Shown here in pieces: positions 14,201 to 25,288 of a DNA stretch of 64,000 nt. This stretch comes from Hepsetus odoe (Eukaryota > Chordata > Actinopteri > Characiformes > Hepsetidae). Position numbers and translations under genes: made by a program. The DNA lies in contig CM029382.1 in the NCBI GenBank assembly GCA_017165825.1, positions 19,311,867-19,375,866 of the forward strand. The letters are read 5' to 3'. Each line of letters starts with the position of its first letter. Position 1 is the stretch's first letter. The notes beneath the pieces were generated by a model that saw only the letters and a list, made by a program, of their open reading frames with translations, was not told where the DNA came from and made no database searches.

Positions 14201-16456
14201 TTTTCCTCCACACAGCAGACTTGGGTTTGATTCCCCTCCTTGTTAAAGATACCATACTACACACTACAGTAAGAATCCTCGGGAAAGACTGCTTTTGCCA
14301 CTTTTAAATACATTTTGTAACGTCATTAAACTGTAGGTATCTCTGGATAAGGGTATCTGATAAGTGCAAAACTGTTATTAGATATTAGGAATTGGAATAT
14401 AACTCACCTGAAGCTCCCCAAGTTTTTCAGATGTTGGTGATATAAGCGTAAAAAATCCATGAATCGAGTAAGACAGTGATAATCTAGCAATTCCAGCTAT
14501 TTGAACTCGGGCAATGGGTAAGTGATCAGGCTTTGTAAGAACATCCAAGACTAAGGAGCCCATATCTGTGAATAACACACAGAACTGTAATTTTATTGAA
14601 CGGTAACATATATTTTTAGATTATAAATATCTCAGTAAAATGGCTGCATCATTAGAAACGTCTTGCACAAATGGAATCTGAATTAATTACCTGTCAAATA
14701 TGAAGTAAACTGCTTGGGACCACATCGAACTGGAAAACGGCTTGTGGATTTAACATTCTTCTGTTGAGTGAGGGACCCATCTCTGGGAAAGAAAAGAGTC
14801 CCAGTGGAGGACTCACCCCACCATCGCAAACGGACCAGGGTAAGAGAGGGAGGCTTGCTTATCGTCCACAACACTCTGCTTACTGTGACTCTTAGGAAGC
14901 ACCGCACCTGCCCCTCCACAAGAGGAGGAATGCTTGTGGAAGGTGACACATCACTAATAACTGGAAAACAAGATCAGTGGAGCAGAGTTTGTTAATTTAA
15001 CAAAAAGTATAGCAATCGGTAGATCAAAGGTTGTAAAAGGTTGGGCGTCCAGAGTAACTACAGCTGCACTTGTCCAAAGTTTAGAGTCTGTAATATCTGT
15101 GTTTGTGCTTCATTTGTTTACTGGAGGTGGCACATTATGATATGAAATCCATAGGAAAATAAGCATATGTATGAAAAAAAATACACCATTGGACATGCAA
15201 TTTTCTGCAGTTAAAATAAGATACTTTAATAAAAATCTTAAGCTATTTAAGTACAAAAATGATAATCAAGTTATTAATCATGCAGCCAGTAAATAACGTG
15301 AATGTCTTATTCATCATGCAAAAAAAAAAATAATAATTACACTACAGAACAGTTCTTTTACTGTCAACAGTTTCAAAATCAATTTTCCCAAAATGTTACT
15401 TTAAAGCTGGAAAATATCTTCAAGCCTTCCACACAGCACAGAGCTGAGACAGCAAAACTCTTTTCAGAAAGAGGAGAAAACACTGTATTATTATTCCTAA
15501 CTAATGGAAGATCTAGCAGGGCATCGAATCAATTTAATCCTGTAATTAAGCTCATTTTTTGATTCTAACAAAAACTGCTCATGTTACGAATGCGCAGACA
15601 GAACCGATATAAATGAAGAACAATATAAAAATATGGACAATAAAAGTCAGAAAATATGAACTAGTAAACTGACTCTTCAGGAAAACACTGCATTATAAAA
15701 CACCCATATATAATATATACTATATAAAGGGTCACTTGCTATGTAGATTCATAAATAAACATTATTCTTTACAGGGAAAGAGAGAACAGAAATAGGCACA
15801 TACTGCACAGCTGAATGCTTTCAAGATACTTTATTTACTCTTCATTGATACGCTCTTAATTGATAATTGATTGATTGATAATTGGTTTACTCTTAATTGA
15901 TACACTCGGCTTACTTCTAAGAAGTGATGGAGTTTATTGATTATATTAGGACTTTTCAGGTTCTCCCTTCTCAAGAGAGGTGAAAAACACTATGGTTGTA
16001 CAAGATGCTGCTGAATCTAAAACTGGATACAGACCTAACAAATCTCGGAGAGGTTGAAGCCTTGTCCTTCGTGAAGATGTCCAATAAAGTGCAACATGAA
16101 CACTGTCTAACAGCACGGAGGGGAAACCTGGACTCTCCCCTTTAATCCAGTAATCCTGTTAAAATCTCGCCAGCGGTCACTTCAGGTTATTCACTGTATA
16201 CGAGGACTACACCGTTTATAACGACAAAAGAGTTTCGAAAGTCTGGACAGCATGTTAAGGCAGGACAGGGTCAGTGTTGAGCAGTTTTAGACTCCAGTGT
16301 GTTAGGAGTGCAGAGCTAACAGGTGGATTAGCCGCTAATGTTTGTTGTCAACAAAGCGCAGCGGCTAACAACAGTTTATAACCTGTTTATAACCTCCCTC
16401 TCACCTTTCTTTCTGCTGACCCCTACCCTCGCAGACTTCACCCTTTTATTCTTCAT
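2247..16456 (-). CDS. c2cd3: C2CD3, C2 domain-containing protein 3 (5' 24 coding exons; 3' end outside window)
   Basis: C2CD3 is a distal-centriole protein needed for centriole elongation, distal appendages and ciliogenesis. Exons, in transcript order: 16456-16405, 14960-14691, 14565-14408, 14080-13881, 12984-12767, 12655-12523, 12434-12294, 12177-12030, 11557-11502, 11358-11155, 11070-10961, 10092-9974, 9625-9494, 8872-8414, 8011-7860, 7698-7455, 6948-6762, 6521-6338, 6174-6002, 5408-5273, 5185-4932, 3627-3547, 3467-3069, 2480-2247. All introns are GT-AG and phases agree, giving about 1,481 residues (human protein about 2,350). The start is GGCGATGA at 16,456, followed by a basic N-terminus and then SPSTSIPPLVEGQ, the family's first C2 domain (residues about 20-180). 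Further C2-like blocks fall near 480-610, 650-850, 930-1115, 1160-1290 and 1290-1480 (ending HDTDRLVGSAFMDLS). Exon 10 needs the acceptor at 11,360/11,359; the nearer AG would shift the frame. No disabling change seen. Confidence 0.95.
4719..4818. repeat. Perfect 17-bp inverted repeat with 66-bp loop in C2CD3 intron 21
   Basis: CATGGTTTGTTTCAGGT at 4719-4735 is the exact reverse complement of 4802-4818. No coding sequence lies between the arms. It may be the remains of a small fold-back element or simply a hairpin in the intron. Confidence 0.7.
6638..6660. repeat. poly(A) tract
   Basis: A run of about 23 A on the plus strand within C2CD3 intron 17. It is simple sequence and may be a retroposon tail. 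Confidence 0.8.
9645..9898 (-). mobile_element. tRNA-derived SINE, family A
   Basis: Reverse-oriented copy. It begins at the tail with GAAAGTGACTACCCTCGCC and ends with the complement of the tRNA-like head (GGCAGCGGTGGCCTAGTGG, the A box). The B-box-like stretch is near 9,835. Inserted in C2CD3 intron 12. Confidence 0.85.
10527..10775 (+). mobile_element. tRNA-derived SINE, family C, degenerate
   Basis: The head contains an A-box-like GTAGCCTAATGGTTAGAG and a B-box-like TTTGAGTCCC. A body with CACTTGGGCAAGGCACTTAA follows. The head/body layout resembles the other SINEs but the sequence belongs to a separate family. Lies in C2CD3 intron 11. Confidence 0.65.
14180..14366 (+). mobile_element. 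SINE fragment related to family B
   Basis: A B-box-like GGGTTTGATTCCCC near 14,222 and a tail reading TCTCTGGATAAGGGTATCTG match the tail of the family B copies. The head is poorly preserved. Lies in C2CD3 intron 3. Confidence 0.6.
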
Positions 16457-16665
16457 CGCCGAAAAGGTTAGTTCAAGTCTCTGCTCAGGTTATCATGTCT
16501 GTTTGATGTGTTTTGTGTGTTAAGAGCGCAGCTCAGCAACCAAACAACATTAACCGCCTCTTCAGTCAGAGCGCTTCCTCTGCGGAGCTGAGAGAACTAC
16601 CGCTCCCGCTCGCGGACTCACTGTCGCCCCCTGCAGGGAGGAGCCGGCGCGCATTACCACTTACA
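16457..16665 (-). promoter_or_regulatory. Putative CpG-rich promoter and 5' UTR of C2CD3
   Basis: This is the sequence immediately upstream of the C2CD3 start codon. From about 16,550 to 16,655 it is markedly richer in G+C and CpG than the surrounding AT-rich DNA (CGCTCCCGCTCGCGGACTC, GCCGGCGCGC), as expected for a TATA-less promoter of a broadly expressed gene. No start site can be fixed by eye. A minisatellite begins directly behind it at 16,673. Confidence 0.55.
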
Positions 16666-16672
16666 GCGCTTA

Positions 16673-17324
16673 CAGCTGCACAGCATTAACATGCGCACTT
16701 ACTGCAATAACACTTACAGCATTAACATTCACCCTTACTGCATTAACACTTACTGCATTAACACTTACAGTAATAACATTCACCATTACTGCATCAACAC
16801 TTACACTTACTGCATTAACACTTACAGTACTAACATTCACCCTTACTGCATCAACACTTACACTTACTGCATCAACACTTACAGCATTAACATTCGCCCT
16901 TACTGCATCAACACTTACACTTACTGCATTAACACTTACAGCATTAACATTCACCCTTACTGCATCAACACTTACACTTACTGCATTAACACTTACTGCA
17001 TTAACATTCGCCCTTACTGCACTAACACTTACACTTACTGCATTAACACTTACTGCATTAACATTCGCCCTTACTGCACTAACACTTACAGCATTAACAT
17101 TCACCCTTAATGCATTAACACTTACAGCATTAACATTATCACTTACTGCATTAACATTCACCCTTCCTGCATCAGCACTTACACTTACTGCATTAACACT
17201 TACAGCATTAACATTCACCCTTACTGCATCAACACTTACAGCATTAACATTCACCCTTACTGCATCAACACTTACAGCATTAAAATTCAACCTTAATGCA
17301 TTAACACTTACCGCATTAACATTA
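16673..17324. repeat. Minisatellite, 15-bp monomer with 21-bp and 6-bp variants (left part)
   Basis: The array is built from ACTTACTGCATTAAC (15 bp), ATTCACCCTTACTGCATCAAC-type 21-bp units, and extra ACTTAC 6-mers. All unit lengths are multiples of three, so all frames stay open for hundreds of bases and produce spurious repetitive ORFs on both strands (VNAVSV-type on minus). It stops where LINE sequence begins and resumes at about 18,385. Confidence 0.95.
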
Positions 17325-18384
17325 ATTTCGCATATCCGGGATGCAGGGTTGAAGTTTTCAGTTAGTACTCTGGCACATAACCTTGGTGTTATTTTCGATT
17401 CAAATCTTTCATTTAATCCCCATGTTAATGCAGCTGCGAAGACATGCTTCCTGCACCTTCGGAACATTGCCAAACTACGGCGCTTTCTGTCAATGGAAGA
17501 CACGGCAAAAGTAGTACATGCATTTGTATACAGTAGATTAGATTACTGTAACGCCCTACTTTCTGGAAGCTCTCAGGGCACATTAAGCACCCTACAGCGC
17601 ATTCAGAACACAGCCGCTAGGATTGTTAGCAGGAGCAGGAAGTACGACCACATAACTCCCATACTCTCCTCGCTTCACTGGCTTCCTGTTAGGTACAGGG
17701 CTGACTTCAAGGTCCTCCTCTTAACCTACAAGGCACTTAAAGGTCTTGCCCCAATATACCTAACCGAACTGCTTAATACCTATACACCTAACCGCCCACT
17801 TAGATCCCAGAATAAAGATCTTCTAATTGTCCCTTGCATAAATAAATGTATTGGAGCACGAGCTTTCAGTTACAGGGCACCTAGATTGTGGAACAGCTTG
17901 CCTGCTTCTGTACGGGATGCTGATTCAGTCTCAGTCTTTAAATCACGGCTGAAGACTTACTTCTTTAGTTTAGCTTACCCGCACCAATCACCATAGTGCA
18001 CCATTACTAATGTCGCTGGTGCTGCTGTACATGCCATCGCACTGTTGTTTCATTTCTGTGTTTATCACTACTGGATCCTGCTCATTACTGACCCCCTCAT
18101 TCCATTTCTCTCCCCACATGTCCGGGTGGGCCCGCTGTGGTCATCACCTGAGTCCAATGCCGAGCTACCATCTGGTCTGTGTGATGCATCTGATGCGCCA
18201 AGGGACCCTAGTGGCTCATCGGTACCTGGAAGAAACTTGGTACTCCTCACTGATCCTGGAGTCTAAAACCTAACTAACTTTGTACTGTTAGTATACCCAA
18301 GGGGGTTGGGTAGCCGGTTGACCTTGGACCCTCAGAGGTTTTTTTTTTCTACACATAGTGGAGTTTTTGGTTCCTCTCCTCCTG
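17325..18384 (+). mobile_element. L2/CR1-like LINE, 3' end of reverse transcriptase ORF plus 3' UTR
   Basis: An open frame at 17,349-17,996 encodes the C-terminal part of a fish L2-like LINE protein (LGVIFDSNLSFNPHV, SRLDYCNALLSG, ILSSLHWLPVRYRADFK, RLWNSLPASVRDADS). A 3' UTR-like segment runs to TTTGGTTCCTCTCC at about 18,380. It is 5' truncated, as is usual for LINE insertions, and lacks the catalytic part of the RT. It lies inside the minisatellite, with array sequence on both sides. Confidence 0.85.
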
Positions 18385-19111
18385 CACTTACTGCATTAAC
18401 ACGTACTGCACTAACATTCGCCCTTACTGCATCAACACTAACTGCATTAACATTCACCCTTACTGCATCAACACTTACACTTACTGCGTTCACCCTTACT
18501 GCATTAACACTTACACTTACTGCATCAACACTTACACTTACTGCGTTCACCCTTACTGCATTAACACTTACACTTACTGCATTAACACTTACACATAAAT
18601 ATTCGCTCTTACTGCATTAACACTTACTGCACTAACACGTACTGTACTAACATTCACCCTTACTGCATCAACATTTACACTTACTGCATTAACACATACT
18701 GCACTAACATTCACCCTTACTGCATTAACACTTACACTTACTGCATTATCACTTACACTAACTGCATTAACATTTACCCTTACTGCATCAACACCTACTG
18801 CATTAACACTTACACTAACTGCATTAACATTCACCCTTACTGCATCAACATTTACACTTACTGCATTAACACTTACTGCATTAATACTTACACTAACTGC
18901 ATTAACATTCACTCTTACTGCATCAACATTTACACTTACTGCATTAACACTTACTGTTATTGGTGTGTTTAACATTCTGCATTAACATACTGCATTAACA
19001 TTCACCCTTACTGCATCAACACTTACACTTACTGTATTAACACTTACACTTACTGCATTAACATTCACCCTTACTGCATCAACACTAACACTTACAGCAT
19101 TAACACTTACT
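18385..19111. repeat. Minisatellite, same monomer (right part)
   Basis: Same 15/21/6-bp units as at 16,673-17,324, more diverged (ACTAACTGCATTAAC and ACACGTACTGC variants). One short interruption lies at about 18,952-18,985. It ends at an RTE 3' fragment. Confidence 0.95.
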
Positions 19112-19256
19112 TAATGCTGAGGAGGTTGATGGACGTGGTGATGAAGGACAAGCAGGTGATCGGTATGAAAGAGCATGATTCAGAACACAGGAAGAAATGG
19201 AGAGAGATGATTCACTGTGACAACCCCTAAAAGGAGCAGCCGAAGAAAGAAGAAGC
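19112..19256 (+). mobile_element. RTE LINE 3'-end fragment
   Basis: The sequence GTGACAACCCCTAAAAGGAG followed by CAGCCGAAAG and an AAGAAG-rich tail is the complement of the 3' ends seen at 41,848 and 48,965 on the other strand. Only the extreme 3' end is present. This is the only RTE piece in plus orientation. Confidence 0.8.
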
Positions 19257-19964
19257 ATTGGAATTATTTGGAATATGGCTATCTCTTATGCACCGCAGAG
19301 GAAGGACAGGACATCAGAATGATGGCTGAGGGAGGCTTTTGTGATCTGTATCAAACTGTTTTAACACAGAACCCCATTTTTCCTGACAAAACTCGCTGAT
19401 GAGGAGATCTTTCCATTGTCTTCTTAGAAGCTGATCCATGCTCTTAAGCTCTCAAGGCTTGGTTTTTGTACCACCCTTATTGAGTCTTACATACCACCAC
19501 ATTGCTTTTGGGCCGCAGAGAGCAGCTTACACGTTTTCTCATAAGACCTTTAACACACTCTCATTTACATAAGCTTTCCTGACAATTTTTGGCCCTAATT
19601 ACAACTAAAACTACATGGTAATGGTTTCTCTGTATAATGATAGGGATAGGAAGTCTTTAATAAGTAGGTTCTGAAGCCTTTCACTTTCTACATATTTGCT
19701 AAAGTAGCACGTTTCAATTGGACACAATTGAGTCCACCCAGTTTTAGGCACATGGAAAATGCTTTCAAAGCGCTAAGCATTGATTTTCTTCAAAATCATC
19801 CTTGAACATCACCAAATGAAAACATGCACAGCAGTGCTGCTGGAGTTTTTAAAAACCATAAAATGTACATGGATTGAAGATATAAGGTACACCTAAGCGG
19901 CTTCTCGGTTTTTCCAGAAGAAAACTGTATTTCTGATTCTGCTTACTTTCATAAAGTCTATATA
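19257..19964. other. No gene recognised
   Basis: AT-rich intergenic sequence between the RTE fragment and a SINE. No open frame with a recognisable product and no obvious repeat were seen. Confidence 0.5.
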
Positions 19965-20258
19965 TTTGTTGCTAGGGCACGTGGTGGAAGATGGACTTTC
20001 TATACCGTTTATAAATGCACAGAATGGACATTATGTAAGACACATAGAAAATTCAACCTCTGCATTTCACCCATACACACCGTGCAGCTATTTAAACTGT
20101 GCACCGTGCAGCTATGTAAAGCACCCAGGGAGCAGTTATGGGGACAGTATCTTGCTCAAGGGTACCTCAGGGCAACCTACTGGTCTAGGATTTGAACCCA
20201 CAACCTTCTGATCCTGAGGCCTAGTCCTTAAACACTAGACCACCACTGCACCCAGACA
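19965..20258 (-). mobile_element. SINE, family A, diverged
   Basis: Reverse-oriented copy with the family body (AATTCAACCTCTGC, ATTTCACCCATACACAC, CAAGGGTACCTCAGGGCAAC) and the complement of the tRNA-like head (CTAGACCACCACTGC). A 15-bp GCAGCTAT-containing segment is duplicated near 20,084-20,114. Confidence 0.75.
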
Positions 20259-20766
20259 ACAGTCAACAGAAACAGACAACAGTCAGATGATATTGCATAA
20301 TTCTGACTTAATGTATTTTTAATGTTTCAAACCCATAAGTTGTTCAGTAACAATTAAACTGACAATATTCTTTTGCCACATACACATTATGTTTTTTGTC
20401 TAGAGTAAAACAATATGATAAATTTGGTAACATGCATGCATTTAACCAGAAACTTCACAAAAGCATTCAACATCCAGCATAATATCAAATCTGTCAGTAA
20501 ATAAATTTATTGGTATTTAATATTTAGTAGGCTGCATATATCAGTAATAAGAAAAAATATAAATATGCTTCATATTTTAAGGTTTTGTCAAAGTTTCTAA
20601 CTACTTTTTTTCACTAACAATCATTGTTCTTTTAACTCCTTTTAACCTATCTATTTGTTTTGGATGAAGTAAGAAAGTTGTCGATAGTCTTAAAATAATG
20701 AAAGGCCTGAAAGGCTCACTGAAGCGTGTTCTAACTTTGCTATGATTTAAGTTACCTCTGTCACCT

Positions 20767-21747
20767 TTATCTATTTTGCTTTGATGTTGGCTTATTCCTG
20801 CATGTCTCTGAACAGCACAAGCTCCAGAACTTTTTCTTCAGATATTGTTCAGAAGCGGTCAAGAGGGCAGCAGTCATGATGCAATAGAAAGAGAAGTCAA
20901 ATGTCACCATGAGGAAACTGACATTTACACCTAAAATCTTTAAGACAAAGAAGAAAGCCACAATTGTCAAGCTGGTGAGATACACGCCCACTAGTGAGAT
21001 ACTCAGCTTGCACACAAACAGGTAGGAGTCCAAGCCCTGCACTCGGGTCTGGTTCCTCTGAAGTTCCAACACATGGCGACACAAATGGATCACCATCCTG
21101 ATAGAAGTTGGTAGCATGATCATGAGAGGGAAAAGACAAAGAAAAGCTAGAAAAGTCAGAGTGTAGACATTTGTATCAATCTGTGGAGTAAACGTGGGGA
21201 GACTGCATGTCAAATTTGAGGTGCTGAAGGTCTTATTGATACCGTATGTCCTAATTGTGGCTGCTGGTTCAGCTGCAGGAGCGTGGAGTGTGAAGAAAGG
21301 TACAAACAAGATGAAAGAACTCAGGCAGCTCAGCTGGAGGGCAGTGTTTGTGATGAAGGAGATGTTCCTCTTTAGAGCTCTGAGAGGCTTAGTGGAGAAG
21401 TTCACAATTTTCACGCAGTAGAAGACACTCAACCAGGCGATGGACCAGAAGCTCATACAGCTACTGCTGAGCCACAGATACAACACTGTCAGATACTGAG
21501 GCTCAGTCAGTCTGTTGCACAAAATCAATGGATTCAGGCTGACAGACATCATAATGAAAAAACAGGACGGTACCAGAACATTGTTGCTGATGGAGATGGA
21601 GAGCATGATGAGGTGCGTGGTTCGAGCACTCTTAGTCTTCAACTTTCGGATGATCATCACAAGGTTAAAAGAGTTCCACACTACACTAATACACATCATT
21701 ACAACTAAAGCAATTAGCTGACAGATGAATGCTCCAAAGCCCATCAT
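20767..21747 (-). CDS. Bitter taste receptor, type 2 (TAS2R), single exon, 326 aa
   Basis: A seven-transmembrane class T receptor that would detect bitter compounds in taste cells at the plasma membrane. The frame is complete and intronless, as is normal for TAS2Rs, with the start at ATGATGGGC (21,747) and TAA at 20,767-20,769. Family hallmarks are the TM3 block SSCMSFWSIAWLSVFYCVKIVNFS (residues about 95-118), which corresponds to the LSVFYxxKIxNFS signature. The second extracellular loop carries N-glycosylation sites NKT (171) and NLT (178). Hydrophobic segments fall near 8-30, 45-70, 85-112, 130-152, 195-222, 245-270 and 275-298. The C-tail is short and Lys/Cys-rich. It lies between C2CD3 and P4HA3 on their strand, with no close second copy. 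An odorant or V1R receptor is less likely because the ERY/DRY motif is absent. The exact subfamily number cannot be assigned. Confidence 0.93.
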   Translation of the reverse strand: MMGFGAFICQLIALVVMMCISVVWNSFNLVMIIRKLKTKSARTTHLIMLSISISNNVLVPSCFFIMMSVSLNPLILCNRLTEPQYLTVLYLWLSSSCMSFWSIAWLSVFYCVKIVNFSTKPLRALKRNISFITNTALQLSCLSSFILFVPFFTLHAPAAEPAATIRTYGINKTFSTSNLTCSLPTFTPQIDTNVYTLTFLAFLCLFPLMIMLPTSIRMVIHLCRHVLELQRNQTRVQGLDSYLFVCKLSISLVGVYLTSLTIVAFFFVLKILGVNVSFLMVTFDFSFYCIMTAALLTASEQYLKKKFWSLCCSETCRNKPTSKQNR

Positions 21748-22239
21748 GTTGCTCCATTAAGAGTTCAGTTGAGCATGCTGCTGCACAGAAGATCTGCTTG
21801 TCTTATAGAGAGATGAATGAATTGCACATGCAAAGTAAGGCATGTTACTGAGTCATTTAGCTGAGGGAAAATACTATACCTGGAGTTAAAACCCAAATTA
21901 GTGGTCGCCTTAAGACAGCAGGAAACATGCGTAGAGGACATGGTAACAACATCTATATAATGTGCCTGACATTCGAACACAGTTGTCAGGTCAGGTTCTC
22001 TCTGAAAGTTGGTCCTTTCTGTGGGACAGCCAGGAACGAATCTATAATGGTTTTGTTTTTTTTTAACTTTTTCTTTTAGGAGAACAAGACCACCAGTCTG
22101 ACATTGCTTCTTTAGCCATCATGGACAATTCCTTGTACCTCCTCATACTTTTAATGTCGACTGTCTCCCTGTCAAGACATGGCAAGAATTTATGGCACCA
22201 TTATTCACATGGTGACCATCATGAAAGACAAATATATTG

Positions 22240-22466
22240 AAAGTGAAAGTGACTATTTGTCATTCTGAAACACGGCACAGCACACGATGAAATGCAATGA
22301 AATGCATTTTGCAGAAGGGGGCAGCTATATCCAGCACCTGGGGAGCAGTGATGAGGACGGTACCTTGCTAAAGGGTACCTCAGGGCCTACTGGTCTGGGA
22401 TTTGAACACACAACCTTCCAATCTTGGGGCCTAGTCCCTAACCATTAGGGCACCGCTTTGTTAAGT
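22240..22466 (-). mobile_element. SINE, family A
   Basis: Tail GAAAGTGACTATTTGTCATT at the left, complement of the tRNA-like head (CTAACCATTAGGGCACCGCT) at the right. Reverse-oriented, upstream of the taste receptor. Confidence 0.85.
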
Positions 22467-22702
22467 CGGATCCAGATTAATGGAATAAATTAAAGAACCC
22501 TCTGTGACAACATCAGAATCATCAGTGATCTCACAGCTTTAGAAGCTTACTCGTTATGCTGAATCTCAAGGTGACTGTAAACTTTAGACTTAAAGCTTCT
22601 TTGGAAAGACAACATTCTTTCAAATAATGCAATAAAAGCAACTTTGTCGGTAGGTAGGTCTGGTTGAAGGTAACAATATGCACAGCCGACTGTATCTGTG
22701 TT

Positions 22703-22940
22703 ACGGCAGCGGTGGCCTAGGTGTTAGGGAGTTTCCCTGGAGCGGAAGATTGTGGGTTCGATTCCCTCACCAGTAGGTTGCACTGAAGTACCCTTGAGCA
22801 AGGTACCGTCCCTGTAACTGCTCCCTGGGCACTTTCAATAGCTGCCCCCTGCTGCACTTGTGTGTATGGGTGAAACATGGGTGAATATTGTTGTGCTGTG
22901 CTGCGTTTCACAATGACAAGGGTAGTCACTTTCACTTTTT
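22703..22940 (+). mobile_element. SINE, family A
   Basis: Forward copy. The head is CAGCGGTGGCCTAGGTGTTA with B box GGTTCGATTCC near 22,757, followed by the family body (TTGAGCAAGGTACCGTCCC, CTTTCAATAGCTGCC) and the tail GGGTAGTCACTTTCACTT. Confidence 0.9.
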
Positions 22941-23423
22941 TATGGAAGCAGTATGTCTTAATCAGCTTATGATAACATTATTTTTTCCTGACCTTTAAAA
23001 GCAGCAAGGGGTAAAAAGACATAAAAAGCTGGGAATTATTTAGACAGCTCTTGGTTTTTCTTGGTTGTGATCTCTCCATCACAATTTGCGGTTTGAAAAA
23101 AAAAGGTAGCAGCACCATTATGCCCCAGTGGGAGGGCAAAGCACCAATTATCACACATTTCATTATTTTAATGGTCACTCTATTCTCTTTAAGCGTAAGG
23201 ATCTCACATGCATGACAAATGTTTAGGCACCTTTAAAATTGCTGCCCCACTTTGCATCTAGACTGAATTAAATATAATTGAATAAATGTATGACATATGT
23301 TCAGTAATTATCCACAGTAGACCAAGATGATGTGTATTCTATACCACCAGTTCTTTACCATCTTGAGCAGAAAAAAACATTTTAGTTGGTATATAGTATA
23401 GTTATAATTACTTTACATTACTT

Positions 23424-23684
23424 GGGGCAGCGGTGGCCTAGTGGTTAGGGCGTTAGCCGCATGATCGGAGGCTCAGGGGTTCAAACCCCTTCCCGATAGG
23501 TTGCCCTGAGGTACCCTTGAGCAAGGTACTGTCCCCATCACTGCTCCCCGGGTGCTTTCAATAGCTGCCCACTGCATCACGGTGTTTGTGTGCATGGGTT
23601 AAAAGCAGAGGTCCAATTTCGTTGTGGTTCATGGTGTGCAGTCCTGTGACCTCGCAATGACAAGGGTTGTCACTTTCATTACTT
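23424..23684 (+). mobile_element. SINE, family A
   Basis: Forward copy with head GGGGCAGCGGTGGCCTAGTG, B-box-like GGTTCAAACCCC, the body and the tail GGGTTGTCACTTTCA. It is the best preserved tRNA-like head in the window. Confidence 0.9.
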
Positions 23685-24669
23685 GCCTTTTGAGAAAATC
23701 TTACTGCATTGTCATTATAACATGAACAAAGTGTCACTATCATATCTACAAGATTTTGAAACTGGAAAAAAAAAAAAACTTCTGATCGATTGGGTTAAAA
23801 TAAAAAAGTGATCAATTGGTTCACCACTTCCAGGACAGTTTAATTTTTGCCTTTCTTAAATGCACATGTATTTATTTCATTTGTGAGATCTTAAAACATT
23901 TGAATAGTAAATGATTTCAAGGAACAGACTGGGTTATTTCCATAAGTTGCCTGACTTATTTGTATCGACTGCATCCAATGTGTATTTGAATAGTCAAAAT
24001 CTACAAAACATTTCAAGTACAGAGAGCCACCATATTCCTCCTAGGTAATTAAGTCTACAAAAAGTAAAACATAAAGGCAAATGAACTGTTTCATTATGTT
24101 GTTACATAATTGGTAGTATATTTCTCATAATTATTACAAGAGGGAATTTCTTCTGCAACTTTTTCTTTCAAACAAAAGCAGGTTTAATTAGAGCTGAAAA
24201 GTTTGATTACACAAACGTTTCTGGGGCTACATTTGAATGAAATTAAGCGTATCGGGCTGTTTTAGATTTTAGATTTTGGGCTGAAATTGCTTTCCTAATT
24301 CACGTTCCAATGATAAGGGCAAAAAAAGGTACCATTCTTCAGTGGTACTCCGTGATTATAACTGCTGGTGCCATACAGGCCTATGTACCAACGACTTGGG
24401 GAACAGGGCCTCAAGGAATTACAGGGTGATATCAACCTGAATTAAGCTTATTTAGTTTGCTTGGAATTGCAACCATTCTAATCAAAAGTGTTAGAGTACC
24501 CAATCAAGAAAGTGAAACCTAGTCTCCAGTGTTAAAGGCTATCACCTCACAGTCAAAATATTAATTTAAAGAGCATTAAAAAAAATAATTGTGGACGAAT
24601 AATGCGACTTGTTGCAGGCCTGTAAATGAGGCATGCAAATTATCAACATTTTAATTAAATAAATGTAAA
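23685..24669. other. Intergenic, no gene recognised; possible conserved non-coding DNA near the right end
   Basis: AT-rich. No open frame of interest. The right part (about 24,180-24,660) has complex, non-repetitive sequence with several homeodomain-type TAATT cores and one ATGCAAAT octamer (about 24,633). Confidence 0.4.
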
Positions 24670-24674
24670 TCATT

Positions 24675-24915
24675 GTACTGACACACACACACACACACAC
24701 CGTGAACCATTATAGTGAGTTTTTTCTCTGCATTTAACTGATCCAAAGCCACCAGTAGTAAACACACACACTAGGAACAGTGTGGACTGCATTGACTGCA
24801 CCCGGGGAGCAGTGCTGGGGGCGTATTGCTCCTCAGGGCACTTTAAACCACTCTTTGTCAAACTCTTTGTCCATAGGGCCCTGTCCCAAACCACTAGGCT
24901 ACCAGCTTCCTCCAA
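24675..24915 (-). mobile_element. (AC)n plus SINE-like element, family D
   Basis: An ACACAC run at about 24,680-24,700 is followed by CTCTGCATTTAACTGATCC, GGGGAGCAGTGCTGGGGG and the complement of a tRNA-like head (CACTAGGCTACCAGCT). A sister copy with the same (CA)n-adjacent layout is at 52,287-52,534. Confidence 0.65.
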
Positions 24916-25071
24916 TTATTGCAGCTTTTCTGCAAGCATAGTGGTGATGTAAGTATCCGAGACGTCTGGAACGCCAGAACATGATGAAGCTCATAGAACT
25001 CAAGTTGACGCATTAGCTCTTTTCCTGGGCCAGTAACTCCTTAAAATTAATTCTGAAGAATGGACATGTGA

Positions 25072-25288
25072 AGTGAAAGTGACTATTCGTTATTGTGAAA
25101 CACACAGTGAGACACAACCAATTTCAACTTCTGCTTTAAACCGTGCAGCAGCGGCAGCTATTTAAAGCTGCCCAGGGAGCAGTGAAGGGGACAGTACATT
25201 GCTCAAAGCCTGCTGGTCTAGAATTGGAATCCACAACCTTCTGATCCTGGGGCCTAGTCCCTAATCACCAGACCAGTGCAGCCCCAGG
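25072..25288 (-). mobile_element. SINE, family A
   Basis: Reverse-oriented copy beginning GTGAAAGTGACTATTCGTTA and ending with the complement of the head (CACCAGACCAGTGCAGCCCC). Several short deletions are present in the body. Confidence 0.8.

Noticed and set aside
16670..17503. 277-residue open frame on the minus strand (VNAVSV repeats)
   Set aside because: It is the minisatellite read in frame (units of 15, 21 and 6 bp), and its upstream end is antisense to the LINE fragment. The plus-strand frame at 16,691-17,110 and the frames at 18,306-18,975 are the same artefact.
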